Counted from the first letter of the stretch, positions 55,621 through 64,000 are shown. The stretch: 64,000 nt of DNA from Paraplanobispora siamensis (GCF_016863175.1 NZ_BOOJ01000040.1:1-64000); one strand, 5' to 3'. A program made the numbers and translations. The notes: generated from the sequence alone by a model not told the origin.

Positions 55621-56139
55621 GGGCGGGCACCTCGTAGCTTGGCGACGTCGGCAGGATCGAGCAAGGCGAACGGTTGCGGCACCGGGCCCACAGCCGGCCC
55701 TGAACATCGTCACCGTACTTTGCGATCTTCATAGCCCGCCAGATGTTTGCACCCTTTCGTCCGCAACTATCCGCTCGCCCGCCTGATGTCGTCGGCGCCT
55801 ACCGGGCAGGGAGCCTGGGGTTCGGGCGGCGGCCAGGGCACGGTGTGGGCGGTGATCGCCGCGGCGATCAGCGCCACCACCGTGAACGGCACAGCGAAGT
55901 CATCGGCGGCGGTGGGGGCCCAGGAGCGCGCCGCCGGGGATCGGGCCGGGGGCGTCGTCGCCCGGACCGGTCATACCGTCACTCAACCACACCGGCACCC
56001 GCGGGTGTATCCGCCGGCCGGGGCTCATCCGGCATCCGCCCGGAGTCGCTACGTTCTGTTTTCTTTCCGTGTCATAGAGTAACCGAGGGGGTGGTTGTCT
56101 CCCCCGAGTGCGTGACGGCCGGGAAGCAGGGGGGCGACC
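55621..56139. other. Divergent promoter region, no supported gene
   Basis: About 520 bases between the leftward NRPS gene and the rightward kinase gene. Short frames exist (one hydrophobic 40-residue frame leftward from about 55897) but lack a ribosome site. No dyad stands out. Confidence 0.5.
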
Positions 56140-57855
56140 GTGCCGGACCGGGAACGGGAGGCGACGCTGCTGGCGCTGCTGGACGGCGTCAGCGCGGCGC
56201 TCGGCGCCGGTGACGACCTGGAGTCGGCGGCCCGGGCGACGCTGCGTGCGATCCGCACGGCGACCGGCTGGACGCTGGGCCACATCTGGGTGCCGGAGGG
56301 CGGCAGCGGCTACTTCGTCTCCTCGGGGGCCTGGACGGGCGCGGTCAAGGAGTTCCCGCTGCTGTATCGGGCCACGGCCGTCACCCGGCTGGCGCCGGGT
56401 ACCGACATCGTGGGCCGGGCCGCGGCCACCGGCAAGCCGGTGTGGTCGCGCGACATCACCCGTGACCCGTCGTTCGTGCGTGCCCGCCAGGGCGTGGATG
56501 CGGGGATCCGGACGGCGTTCGCGTTCCCCGTGATGACCGCCGACGGCGTGGCCTCGGTGTGGGAGTTCTTCTGCCGGCAGGAGACCGAACCGGACGAGAT
56601 CCTGCTGCGGGTGATGGCGGGCCTGGGCCACCAGATGGGCCGGGTGATCGAGCGCCACCGCGCCCGTCAGGAGGCCGAAGCCGCCCGGACCCGGCTGGAG
56701 CAGATCATCGAGACGTTGGTGGAGGCCTTCGTGTCGGTCGACGCCGACGGGCGCGTCATCGGCTGGAACGCCGCGGCCGAGCGCGTGTTCGGGTTCGAGC
56801 GCGGTCAGGCCATCGGCATGGTCATGCACGAGACGATCATGCCGGTCCGCTACCGGGAGGCCTATCTGGCCGACCGGGCCCGCTTCCTGGCCAGCGGCCG
56901 ATCCCGGCTGATGGGGCAGCGGCTGGAGTTGGCCGCGCTGCGTTCAGATGGCAGCGAGTTCCCGGCCGAGATGGTGTTCTGGGCCACCCGCCAGGCCGAT
57001 GTCTGGATCTTCAACGCCTTCGTCCATGACATCACCGACCGCCGCCGCGCCGAGCAGGCGCTGCGCGAGGCCTACAGCCAGCAGCAGGCCGTGCTGGCGC
57101 GTCTTGAGGAGCTGGATCGGGCCAAGGATGAGTTCATCGACAGCGTCGGCCACGAGCTGCGCACCCCGCTGGCGGGCATCCTCGGCTATCTGGAGATCCT
57201 CACCATCGACAACGACGACCTGCCGGCCGGCCGGCGCCTGCAGATGCTGGGCGTCATGACCCGCAACGCGCTGCGGCTGCAGCACCTGGTCGAGGACCTG
57301 CTGGCGGTCACCGCCGACGGCGAGCTGGACATCACCCCGGCCCCGGTGGTGGTGGGCGAGGTCATCGCCGAGGCGGTGCAGGCGATGTCCGCCCGGGCGC
57401 GCTCCGGTGATCACCCCGTCCGGGTGCAGCTGGATGCCGAGCTGCCGGCCGTCCGGGCCGATCGGGCCCTGCTGGTGCGGGCGCTGGGCGCGCTGCTGTC
57501 CAACGCGGCCAAGTTCTCCGCCGCGGGCAGCCCGATCACGGTGTCGGCCTCGGCCGCCGATGCCGCCGTATCGATCTCCGTGCGCGATGTCGGCATCGGC
57601 ATCGCCGCCGAGGATCTGCCGCAGGTGTTCGACCGCTTCTACCGCACCCGCTCCAGCGTCGAGGCCGCCGTGCAGGGCATCGGGCTGGGGCTGACCGTCG
57701 TCAAAGCCGTCGCCGAGGCCCACGACGGCACCGTAACCGCCACCAGTACTGCGGGTGAGGGCTCGACCTTCACCCTCACCCTTCCCTGCCCGCAGCCGGG
57801 ATCCCGAGAAGGCCCGGCGTCCCGGGAAGGCTCGGGGCACTCCGAAAAATCTTGA
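56140..57855 (+). CDS. Soluble GAF-PAS histidine kinase
   Basis: 571 residues, no membrane helix. GAF (about 15-165), PAS (about 190-305: VEAFVSVDADGRVIGWNAAAERVFGF and a PAC tail VHDITDRRRAEQ), HisKA with FIDSVGHELRTPLAGILGYLEI, HATPase with LSNAAKFSAAG, VRDVGIGIAAEDL and GIGLGLTVV. GTG start. No regulator is adjacent; it is the third soluble multi-input kinase of the window and resembles the one at 19190 in its catalytic half. Confidence 0.9.
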   Translation: MPDREREATLLALLDGVSAALGAGDDLESAARATLRAIRTATGWTLGHIWVPEGGSGYFVSSGAWTGAVKEFPLLYRATAVTRLAPGTDIVGRAAATGKPVWSRDITRDPSFVRARQGVDAGIRTAFAFPVMTADGVASVWEFFCRQETEPDEILLRVMAGLGHQMGRVIERHRARQEAEAARTRLEQIIETLVEAFVSVDADGRVIGWNAAAERVFGFERGQAIGMVMHETIMPVRYREAYLADRARFLASGRSRLMGQRLELAALRSDGSEFPAEMVFWATRQADVWIFNAFVHDITDRRRAEQALREAYSQQQAVLARLEELDRAKDEFIDSVGHELRTPLAGILGYLEILTIDNDDLPAGRRLQMLGVMTRNALRLQHLVEDLLAVTADGELDITPAPVVVGEVIAEAVQAMSARARSGDHPVRVQLDAELPAVRADRALLVRALGALLSNAAKFSAAGSPITVSASAADAAVSISVRDVGIGIAAEDLPQVFDRFYRTRSSVEAAVQGIGLGLTVVKAVAEAHDGTVTATSTAGEGSTFTLTLPCPQPGSREGPASREGSGHSEKS

Positions 57856-57878
57856 AAAGATCTGCGGGCGTCTGTCGA
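57843..57878 (+). promoter_or_regulatory. ECF42-like promoter block, copy 1
   Basis: An A-rich segment (GAAAAATCTTGAAAAGATC) followed by GGGCG and TGTCGA (57873-57878). The same order recurs before the PPOX-DGPF-sigma operon at 58852-58887. It stands upstream of the decayed ECF42 gene, so it may be the promoter of a lost operon. TGTCGA as an ECF42-type -35 element is from memory. Confidence 0.45.
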
Positions 57879-57974
57879 AAACGCCCCGCCTCGTTCGCCG
57901 GGTATGCACGGGGCCGGATGAGCCGGCCCCGCCGACACGAGGTTGAACGACCATGACCCAGCAGCTCGCCCGCC

Positions 57975-58449
57975 CTCCTGCTCCTGGACCAGGACCGCAG
58001 CCGCTGGGACCGGCCGCTCATCCGGCGCGGCCTGGCCGCGCTGCGCCGTGCCGAGGAACTGGGCAGGCTGGGGCCGTACGGCCCGCAGGCCGCCATCGCC
58101 GCCTGCCACGCCCGCGCGCTCACCGCGCGTGAGACCGACTGGGAGGGCATCGCCGCGCCGTACCGCCTGCTGGCCCATCTGACGCCCTCGCCGATCGTCG
58201 AGCTGAACCGGGCGGTCGCGGTCGGCGTGGCCTACGGCCCCGAACGCGGGCGGGAGATCGCCGACGCGCTCAGGGACGATCGCGCCCTGCGCGACTACGT
58301 GCATCCGCCGACTGTCCGCGGGGAGCTGCTGGCCAAACTCGGCCGGGCCCGGGGAGGCCGCCGCCGAGTTCCGGCGCGCCGCCGAGCCGACCAGGAACGG
58401 GCGCGAGCGCGATCTGTTCCTGGAGCGCGCCGCCGCGCTGTCGGCGTGA
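57975..58449 (+). pseudogene. ECF42 sigma-factor 3' remnant
   Basis: Frame LDQDRSRWDRPLIRRG, then IVELNRAVAVGVAYGPERGREIADAL matches the C-terminal SnoaL/TPR-like extension of the intact ECF42 sigma gene at 59683 (ADQDRSRWDTRLIAEG, VVRLNRAVAVGEADGP). The sigma2 and sigma4 regions are missing. A single-base insertion in a G-run near 58353 shifts the frame; the family sequence resumes as EAAAEFRRAAEPTRNGRERD to the stop at 58447. A dead paralogue. Confidence 0.85.
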
Positions 58450-58548
58450 TGCCCGGTGAAGCCCGGGCCGCCGCAGGTCACGGCCTTGCGCAAGCGGGTG
58501 CGGGATACGGCGGAGCCGGGCCCTGCCCACTCGTGATCGATCTTGCGG

Positions 58549-58755
58549 GCGCACCGGGAGAGCGCTCAGCCGCCGGGCGCCGGGCACCGGCTCGCACCGG
58601 AGCTCCGCGGCCGGGACCGCCACCGCGAGGCGGGGGAAGCGGCCGAACAGCGCGCGAAGGGCCACCTCGCCCTCCAGCCTGGCCAGAGCGGCGCCTGGGC
58701 AGCAGTGCATGCCGTGGACGACGATTCCGAGATCGCGATCCGGGTGCGGGACGGG
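58549..58755 (-). pseudogene. Cytochrome P450 3' remnant
   Basis: Leftward frame with the heme-binding segment VVHGMHCCPGAALARLEGEV and ALRALFGRFPRLAVAVP, then SALPVR. The heme Cys (58699-58701) and the ExxxALRAL helix are kept, but F-G of FGxGxHxC is V-V, and the upstream 300 residues are missing. No start or ribosome site. A decayed bacterial P450 tail. Confidence 0.82.
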
Positions 58756-58851
58756 CGGATCGCCGCCATGGCCGACGGGCCCGGCGCGGGGTACGCGCTC
58801 GCGGCTCAGCGCGCCCTTCCGTGACCGGTCCACGGGACCGGGCGGGGCGGC

Positions 58852-58887
58852 CGGAAAAATTTGAGAAATCGGGCCGGCGGATGTCGA
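58852..58887 (+). promoter_or_regulatory. ECF42-like promoter block, copy 2
   Basis: GGAAAAATTTGAGAAATC, GGCGG and TGTCGA (58882-58887), about 60 bases upstream of the PPOX start. Shares its layout with copy 1 at 57843. It is the probable autoregulated promoter of the PPOX-DGPF-sigma operon. Confidence 0.5.
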
Positions 58888-58947
58888 GAATGCTCCGGCG
58901 GCTCCGTCCCCGGGGCGGATCACGACAACGGACCCGGAGGGACGGCC

Positions 58948-59232
58948 ATGCGAGCGAACGAGATCACCGAGATTCTGGACCGGCCGATCAGCCGGGAGCC
59001 GCTGGCACGTGACGTGGCCCGGCTGGCGTACGTGGGCAAGGACGGCACGCCCCGGAACGTCCCGATCGCGTTCACCTGGAACGGCTCGGAGGTCGTCATG
59101 TGCACCACGAAGAACGCCCTGAAGCTCCCGGCGCTGCGCGAGAATCCGATGGTCGCCCTGACGATCGACACCGAGGTGCACCCGCCCAAGATCCTGCTGA
59201 TCCGCGGCCGGGCCGAGCGCGAGCGCGTCTGA
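58948..59232 (+). CDS. Short PPOX-fold protein, truncated
   Basis: 94 residues: RLAYVGKDGTPRNVPIAFTWNGSEVVMCTTKNALKLPALRENPMVALTID, the N-terminal half of the pyridoxamine-phosphate-oxidase split barrel. Homologues continue for about 50 residues after IRGRAE; here a stop comes at RERV. It may be shortened but is well translated in design (GGAGGGACGGCC before the ATG). First gene of an operon with the DGPF and ECF42 genes. Confidence 0.72.
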   Translation: MRANEITEILDRPISREPLARDVARLAYVGKDGTPRNVPIAFTWNGSEVVMCTTKNALKLPALRENPMVALTIDTEVHPPKILLIRGRAERERV

Positions 59233-59268
59233 ACACGGTCCCGACCACACTGAACCGAGGAGAACATG

Positions 59269-59676
59269 ATGGCCAAGTATCTGCTGCTCAAGCACTACCG
59301 GGGCGCCCCGGCAGCGGCCAACGACGTGCCGATGGACCAGTGGACGCCGGAGGAGATCTCGGCGCACGTGAAGTACATGGAGGACTTCGCGAGCCGCCTG
59401 GAGGAGACGGGCGAGTTCGTCGACGCCAGGGCGCTCTCCCCGGAGGGCACGTTCGTCCGCTACGACGGCGAGGGGCGGCCGCCGGTCACCGACGGCCCGT
59501 TCGCGGAGACCAAGGACCTGATCGCCGGCTGGATGGTGATCGACGTCGACAGCTACGAGCGGGCGCTCGATCTGGCCGCCGAGCTGTCCGCGGCCCCGGG
59601 CGCGGGTGGGAAGCCGATCCACGAGTGGCTGGAGGTACGCCGGTTTTTGACCGAGCCCCCGACCATCACGGAGTGA
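59269..59676 (+). CDS. DGPF/YCII-domain protein
   Basis: 135 residues: MAKYLLLKHYRG, then the signature VTDGPFAETKDLIAGWMVIDV and a final EVRRFLTE. DGPF proteins are encoded with ECF42 sigma factors and thought to bind ligand or modulate the stress response. GAGGAG is six bases before the second of two ATGs (59269). The next gene, the sigma factor, starts six bases after its stop. Confidence 0.92.
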   Translation: MAKYLLLKHYRGAPAAANDVPMDQWTPEEISAHVKYMEDFASRLEETGEFVDARALSPEGTFVRYDGEGRPPVTDGPFAETKDLIAGWMVIDVDSYERALDLAAELSAAPGAGGKPIHEWLEVRRFLTEPPTITE

Positions 59677-59682
59677 CGCACG

Positions 59683-60828
59683 GTGGACGAGGCCCTGCTA
59701 CGGACTCTCACGCCCACGGTGATCGGTGTTCTCGTCCGCCGCGGAGCCGACTTCGCGGCGGCCGAGGACGCCGTACAGGAAGCCCTGGTCGAGGCCCTGC
59801 GCGTGTGGGCGGACGATCCGCCGCGGGACGCCAAGGGCTGGCTGGTCACGGTGGCCTGGCGCAAGTTCCTCGACGCCGCCCGCGCCGACAGCTCCCGGCG
59901 GCACCGCGAGGAGCTCGTCGAGGCCGAGCCCGCCCCCGGCCCCGGCGAGGCGGCGGACGACACGCTCCGGCTGTACTTCCTGTGCGCCCACCCGTCCCTG
60001 ACGCCGGCCTCGGCCGTCGCGCTCACACTGCGCGCGGTCGGCGGCCTGACCACGCGCCAGATCGCGCAGGCCCACCTCGTGCCGGAGGCGACCATGGCCC
60101 AGCGCATCAGCAGGGCCAGGCGGACCGTCTCGTCCGTCAGGTTCAACCAGCCCGGTGACGTGGCCACCGTGCTGCGCGTGCTCTACCTGGTGTTCAACGA
60201 GGGGCACGGCGGGGACGTCGACCTGGCGGGTGAGGCGATCCGCCTCACCCGCCAGCTCTTCGCCCTGACCGACGAGCCCGAGGTCGCGGGGCTGCTCGCG
60301 CTCATGCTGCTGCACCACGCGCGCCGCGCTTCCCGCACCGGCCCCGGAGGCCGCCTGGTTCCGCTCGCCGATCAGGACCGGTCGCGCTGGGACACCCGCC
60401 TGATCGCCGAGGGGGTGACGATCCTGCAGGCGGCGCTGGCCCGCGACCGGCTGGGCGAGTACCAGGCGCAGGCCGCGATCGCCGCCCTGCACGCCGACGC
60501 CCCGAGCACCTGCGAGACCGACTGGGTGCAGATCGTGGAGTGGTATGACGAGCTGCTGCTCCTCACCGGCAGTCCGGTCGTACGGCTCAACCGCGCGGTG
60601 GCGGTCGGCGAGGCCGACGGGCCGCAGGCGGGCCTGGCGGCACTGGCCGGGGTGAGCCCCGGCCTGCCCCGTTACGCCGCGGTACAGGCCTACCTGCTCG
60701 AACGCGCCGGCGACCTCGGGCAGGCCGCCGAGCTGTACGCCGAGGCCGCCCGCGCGGCGACCAGCCTGCCGGAGCGCGACCATCTCACCCGCCAGGCCGC
60801 CCGGGTGCGGCAACTGCTGCAGGAGTGA
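59683..60828 (+). CDS. ECF42-type RNA polymerase sigma factor
   Basis: 381 residues. Sigma2 is at about 10-75 (FAAAEDAVQEALVEALRVWADDPPRDAKGWLVTVAWRKFLD), sigma4 at about 105-150 (LTTRQIAQAHLVPEATMAQRISRARRTV). A long C-terminal TPR-like extension (about 165-381) carries ADQDRSRWDTRLIAEG and VVRLNRAVAVGEADGP. No anti-sigma gene is adjacent; ECF42 factors are controlled through their own C-terminus. GTG start after GGAG. Co-transcribed with the DGPF gene. Start and family assignment are clear. Confidence 0.93.
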   Translation: MDEALLRTLTPTVIGVLVRRGADFAAAEDAVQEALVEALRVWADDPPRDAKGWLVTVAWRKFLDAARADSSRRHREELVEAEPAPGPGEAADDTLRLYFLCAHPSLTPASAVALTLRAVGGLTTRQIAQAHLVPEATMAQRISRARRTVSSVRFNQPGDVATVLRVLYLVFNEGHGGDVDLAGEAIRLTRQLFALTDEPEVAGLLALMLLHHARRASRTGPGGRLVPLADQDRSRWDTRLIAEGVTILQAALARDRLGEYQAQAAIAALHADAPSTCETDWVQIVEWYDELLLLTGSPVVRLNRAVAVGEADGPQAGLAALAGVSPGLPRYAAVQAYLLERAGDLGQAAELYAEAARAATSLPERDHLTRQAARVRQLLQE

Positions 60829-60861
60829 GTACGGCCCGCCCCGGCGACTGCATACAGAAAG

Positions 60862-60875
60862 TAAATGATCGTTTA
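60862..60875. repeat. AT-rich dyad between convergent genes
   Basis: TAAATGATCGTTTA, near-palindromic (two mismatches), in an unusual A/T-rich patch between the ends of the sigma-factor and cyclase genes. It may serve as a weak bidirectional terminator. Confidence 0.35.
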
Positions 60876-60945
60876 TGGGGAAATGTGTAGGCAGAGCGGC
60901 CCGTAGGTAGATCTCGCGAGGAGCCCGCCCCGGCGTGAACCGCGG

Positions 60946-61902
60946 TCAGAACGTGGCGATCGGGTTGACCGGGCTGCCGGACGTACCGGCGAAGCGGACC
61001 GGCGCGACCGCGAGGTGGAAGTCCCACTGGCCGAGCTCGGCAGCCGTCGTCGCGCACGCCTCCAGGTCGCAGTTGTCGAGCATCCACAGACCCATCGCGA
61101 CGAGGCTCACGGCGTGCACCGGCATCAGCACGTCGTCGTACCCCGACGGCTGAACGTCCTGGGGGGTGTCGGCGCCGATCAGCGCGACCTGCCGTTCGTG
61201 CAACCACGGCAGGCAGGACGCGTGCCAGCCGGCCTGCGTGAAACCGCCGGCCGGACCGGTCTCGTGCCGGGCTCGGCCATAGCCGGTGCGCAGGAGCACC
61301 GCGTCGCCGGGTCGCACCCGCACCCCCTGGCGGCGCTCGGCCTCCTCCAGATCGTCGGGGAACACCCCCTGCCCCGCCTCCAGCCACGGCACATCCCGAA
61401 CCCTCGCGACATCCAGCAGGACGCCACGCGTGACGATCCCGTTGGCCGCCGCCGTGACGGCCGCCCACGCCGATCCCGTCGCGGCGCCGACCAGCGAGTG
61501 CGAGCGCCCGTTGTAGGTCTTGCCGTCCCAGAAGATGTGGCACGGCGAGTCGAGGTGGGTGACGGTGTTGCCGTGGAAGGTGATGCCGAGCCGTTCGGTC
61601 GAGAAACCCCAGCGCCGGTCGTTGCGGAACCCGGGCGCCGGCATGTTCTCGGCCCCCGGCATGTCGGCGGCGCACGGGCACGTCGTCGTCGACCGCTCCA
61701 TGTCCTCGGGTGCGGCGACCTCCCAGGCGCACGACACGCTCCTGCCGTGGCGTACGGCCCGCGCCGCCGCCAGCCGGACGTCGTCGGTGATGTGGTTCAG
61801 AGTGCCGAGCTCGTCGTCGTCGCCCCACCGTCCCCAGTTCGACAGCGTGTCGAAGTACCCGAGCACGTCGTCCTGTGTGGGCGTCGGTCGCTCCGCCGTC
61901 AT
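60946..61902 (-). CDS. Cyclase-family metal-dependent hydrolase
   Basis: 318 residues of the kynurenine-formamidase/cyclase superfamily. The signature is F-H-G-N-T-V-T-H-L-D-S-P-C-H, with its metal-binding His/Asp, and a second block reads ADTPQDVQPSGYDDVLMPVHAVSL. It hydrolyses amides or lactones using a metal ion; substrate unknown. Start ATG 61902; in-frame GTG codons upstream are possible because GAGGAG sits 11 bases before this ATG. It converges with the sigma-factor gene. Confidence 0.85.
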   Translation of the reverse strand: MTAERPTPTQDDVLGYFDTLSNWGRWGDDDELGTLNHITDDVRLAAARAVRHGRSVSCAWEVAAPEDMERSTTTCPCAADMPGAENMPAPGFRNDRRWGFSTERLGITFHGNTVTHLDSPCHIFWDGKTYNGRSHSLVGAATGSAWAAVTAAANGIVTRGVLLDVARVRDVPWLEAGQGVFPDDLEEAERRQGVRVRPGDAVLLRTGYGRARHETGPAGGFTQAGWHASCLPWLHERQVALIGADTPQDVQPSGYDDVLMPVHAVSLVAMGLWMLDNCDLEACATTAAELGQWDFHLAVAPVRFAGTSGSPVNPIATF

Positions 61903-61988
61903 CCCAGCATCGACTCCTCCGGTCACGCGGTTCGAGGCACCGAAGGCAAGGTATCCCACCCTCTCCTCTGACACGGCCTCCCGAGTCG

Positions 61989-62633
61989 TCATCTTGTGTC
62001 TACCGGGTGTGGGTCGTCGGCAGGGGGCGAGGCGGTGAGGCGGGCCGTCAGCGCCGCCTTGACGGCCGGCCATTCGGCGGCGATCACGGAGAACATGGCC
62101 GAGTCGCGCAGCCGGCCGGTCTCGCCGGGCGCCCACGAGGGGGACGCATTGCGCAGCACGCCCTCGAAACGCGCCCCGAGACGCTCGATCGCCCGGAGGG
62201 ACCTCTGGTTTCGGGCGTCGGTCTTGAGGTCGACGCGGGCCACGCCCAGTGTCTCGAAGGCGTGGGTGAACAGAAGCAGCTTGGCCTCGGCGTTGATTCC
62301 GGTGCCTTGCGCGGTGGCCGCCAGCCAGGTCCAGCCGATCTCGATGGCGTACAGCTCGGCCCGGCCCGGCCACGGGCGCGGGTTCCAGAACGCGGTGCAT
62401 CCCACCGCCATGTCGTCCCGGACCCGGATCTGGGCGAACGGGGTCAGCCCGTCGAGGCCGAGCTGGACGCGCAGATGCTCCTCCATCCCGGCTGCGCGGG
62501 GGACCGTCGTGAAGCCGTAGGAGGAGCGTTCCTCCTCGGCCGCCCGCGCCAGGTCCGGAGCGTGCCGCATCGCCAGCGGCTCCAGCCGGACGCGCGATCC
62601 GTGCAGCACGGGAACATCGAGCCGGGGGGTCAT
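61989..62633 (-). CDS. GNAT acetyltransferase, RimJ-like
   Basis: 214 residues. VRLEPLAMRHAPDLARAAEEE opens the fold, and AIEIGWTWLAATAQGTGINAEAKLLLFTHAFETLGVARVDLKTDARNQRSLRAIERLGARFEG is the acetyl-CoA and closing region of RimJ/RimL-like acetyltransferases acting on protein N-termini or small amines. The pyrophosphate loop reads AQGTGINAEAK (RxxGxA type degenerate at its first Arg). GAGGACGGTGCC precedes the ATG. Confidence 0.88.
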   Translation of the reverse strand: MTPRLDVPVLHGSRVRLEPLAMRHAPDLARAAEEERSSYGFTTVPRAAGMEEHLRVQLGLDGLTPFAQIRVRDDMAVGCTAFWNPRPWPGRAELYAIEIGWTWLAATAQGTGINAEAKLLLFTHAFETLGVARVDLKTDARNQRSLRAIERLGARFEGVLRNASPSWAPGETGRLRDSAMFSVIAAEWPAVKAALTARLTASPPADDPHPVDTR

Positions 62634-62747
62634 GGCACCGTCCTCGTCGGTCTTCGGTGTCGGCGCCTTCCCGCAGGGAGGCCACCGGGTCGTCATCGGG
62701 CCGGGTCGCCCGGATCCTCCGGCCGAGGGTCCGTGCCCGATCGGAGG

Positions 62748-63203
62748 CTACTCGCGCTCGACCCTGCGCAGCCCCTGCGCGGGCGTCCACCACTCCACGA
62801 CGAGCATCGTGGCCTTCTCGTCGAGGTGGGTGTGCACGACCTCGGTGATGTCGGCCTGGAACCGGTCGCCTTCCGATCCCTCGGTGGTCGCTCCGGCGAA
62901 GACCGCCCGGCCGGAGATCTTCGCCTCGCCCGGCCACTGCGCCTCGGAGCCCTCGACCGGGTCGACCGTGGCGCTGTGCAGGGCGAAACGCGGATCGCGG
63001 CGGAGATCCGCGCCCTTGCGCGAGTTCGGCATCGAGCCGAAGACCAGTTCGCCGTCCTCGAAGGCCGCCTCGATCCCGGAGATCCGCGGCGACCCGTCGG
63101 CTCGCACGGTGGCGATCGTCTTGTGCCTGCGGGCGTCGAACAACGCCCGCACGCGCTGCGCGAACTCCGGCTCCGTCTGTTCGATCTCATGCCACGCCGT
63201 CAT
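62748..63203 (-). CDS. PPOX-class FMN/F420 protein
   Basis: 151 residues of split-barrel fold: HKTIATVRADGSPRISGIEAAFEDGELVFGSMPNSRKGADLRRDPRFALH, then KISGRAVFAG and a final HLDEKATMLVVEWWTP. The family binds FMN, heme or F420 and reduces or oxidises diverse substrates. Compared with the truncated PPOX protein at 58948 this copy is full length. It is separate from its neighbours. Confidence 0.88.
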   Translation of the reverse strand: MTAWHEIEQTEPEFAQRVRALFDARRHKTIATVRADGSPRISGIEAAFEDGELVFGSMPNSRKGADLRRDPRFALHSATVDPVEGSEAQWPGEAKISGRAVFAGATTEGSEGDRFQADITEVVHTHLDEKATMLVVEWWTPAQGLRRVERE

Positions 63204-63258
63204 ACGCCCATGATGCACCGGCGGATCCGACGCGTCCCGCCTCTGCCCGGAACACGAG

Positions 63259-63837
63259 TCACCTCCTGCTCGGCGTCGAGCCGGACTCCGCCGGAGTGAC
63301 CGCCGCCCGCGGGGCGCTCCACGCCAGCAGCACGCGCAGGGCGTCGTGGGACGGGGTGCCCGGCCGGGCGGCGCGCGGCGGCCGGGCCAGGCGGTGCAGA
63401 TGCAGGGTCTCGTCCGCGTCCAGCAGCGGCAGGGCCTTCTGGATCGTGAAGAACACCCCCTTGAGGTTGACGTCGACGGTGTGGTCGAAGTCCTTCTCGG
63501 TGACCTCGTCGCCGCGCTGGAACACTCCGACGCCGGCGTTGGCGAACACCCCGTCCAGACGCCCGTGACGTTCCCGGATCAGGAGGGTCAGCCTGTCGAG
63601 ATCCGGGAGACTGGCGGCGTCCGCCCGGACCGCGAGCAGACGGGAACCGTCCCCGCCGGAGGCGCGCAGCTGCTCGGCGGCGCGGCCGAGACGGGCGTCG
63701 TCCCGGCCGGTGATGATCACGTGGGCGTCGCCGCCGGGGAGCAGACGCGCGGTGGCCAGGCCGATTCCGCCGGTCCCGCCGGTGATCAGCACAACTCGGC
63801 CGTGGAAGGCGGCCGCATCGATGTGGTCGTCGGTCAT
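63259..63837 (-). pseudogene. Short-chain dehydrogenase lacking its catalytic half
   Basis: The first 145 residues are a good SDR Rossmann half: VVLITGGTGGIGLATARLL (TGxxxGIG), VRADAASL, VFANAGVG (NAG), FDHTVDVNLKGVFFTIQKALPLL. After LLDAD the family sequence (the Ser and YxxxK catalytic strand-helix, then about 60 residues) is replaced by Arg/Pro-rich residues ending at 192. The place of YxxxK reads S-H-D-A-L. Probably inactivated by deletion or frameshift. Confidence 0.75.
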
Positions 63838-63913
63838 GTCGACAGCCTCGCCACCGGGCCCGCGACCGGCCAGGTCCGGACCAACCCGGGTCCCCCGGGG
63901 CCGCCCGCCGCGG

Positions 63914-64000
63914 TCAGGCGGCGCCGCTGTGGGCCGGCCAGGCTGTGTCGTCGACGGCCAGCCATGGTTCGTCGACCGAGGCCGTGGGGGGCGCCGCGGT
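63914..64000 (-). CDS. Possible 3' end of a gene entering from the right
   Basis: An open leftward frame of 28 codons from the window edge to a TGA at 63914, ending in PWLAVDDTAWPAHSGAA. No family can be told from so little. Confidence 0.25.
   Translation of the reverse strand, partial: TAAPPTASVDEPWLAVDDTAWPAHSGAA

Noticed and set aside
55747-56082. Possible small proteins in the NRPS/kinase divergent gap
   Set aside because: Frames on both strands lack ribosome sites and a consistent codon pattern; one hydrophobic 40-residue frame is too weak to call.
60946-62937. A single 663-residue protein joining the cyclase to upstream sequence
   Set aside because: The upstream part overlaps the GNAT gene in another frame and has no family pattern; the cyclase begins at 61902.

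Overview
The window is very GC-rich chromosomal DNA from a soil-type actinomycete. Supporting signs are strong GC3 bias, frequent GTG starts, Tat and lipoprotein exports, STAND/ANTAR/GAF regulators, an ECF42-type sigma factor and a rifampin-monooxygenase-like enzyme. A Streptosporangiales-like host is my guess and is not proven by the sequence. No rRNA, tRNA, CRISPR array, phage or intact insertion sequence was seen. The only mobile-element trace is an IS5-type transposase fragment.

Layout. 1-6.3 kb: exported or secreted proteins (a Tat protein with a protease-like fold, a SecDF-head protein, a lipoprotein) and a methyltransferase. 6.4-9 kb: a compact operon of HATPase-receiver protein, two-domain KaiC-like ATPase and STAS protein. 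9-18.7 kb: TetR/VOC divergent pair, kinase-like protein, Ser/Thr kinase, a NarL-type two-component pair and a broken GNAT gene. 19-30.5 kb: a dense signalling block with two soluble hybrid-input histidine kinases, a GGDEF-EAL enzyme, an RsbW-like/STAS pair and KdpD-KdpE, with eroded receiver and GGDEF pieces between them. KdpDE is followed by an APC-type transporter and not by kdpFABC. 32.6-39.4 kb: two small regulons with clear operators. One is MarR controlling an oxidoreductase and esterase through three 18-bp sites. The other is a 78-residue HTH protein with four TCAACC-type dyads around an MFS exporter and a monooxygenase/DsbA pair. 39.4-42.6 kb: a translationally coupled MoxR ATPase / VWA-metallopeptidase-like / W-G repeat protein operon. 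42.7-48.7 kb: Rox-like monooxygenase, a lone chemoreceptor, and a flavin oxidoreductase pair facing a TetR gene across a perfect 40-bp dyad. 48.7-57.9 kb: STAND ATPase without a DNA-binding domain, GAF-ANTAR regulator, single-module NRPS (C-A-T-TE) and a GAF-PAS histidine kinase. 57.9-64 kb: an ECF42 sigma/DGPF operon beside decayed ECF42, P450 and SDR genes, then a cyclase-family hydrolase, GNAT and PPOX proteins.

Functionally the window is accessory and mostly sensing: at least six histidine-kinase or RsbW-type ATPases, two STAS proteins, one c-di-GMP enzyme and only two intact stand-alone response regulators. Detoxification genes are under local repressors, each with a visible operator. 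Several truncated paralogues suggest ongoing duplication and loss.
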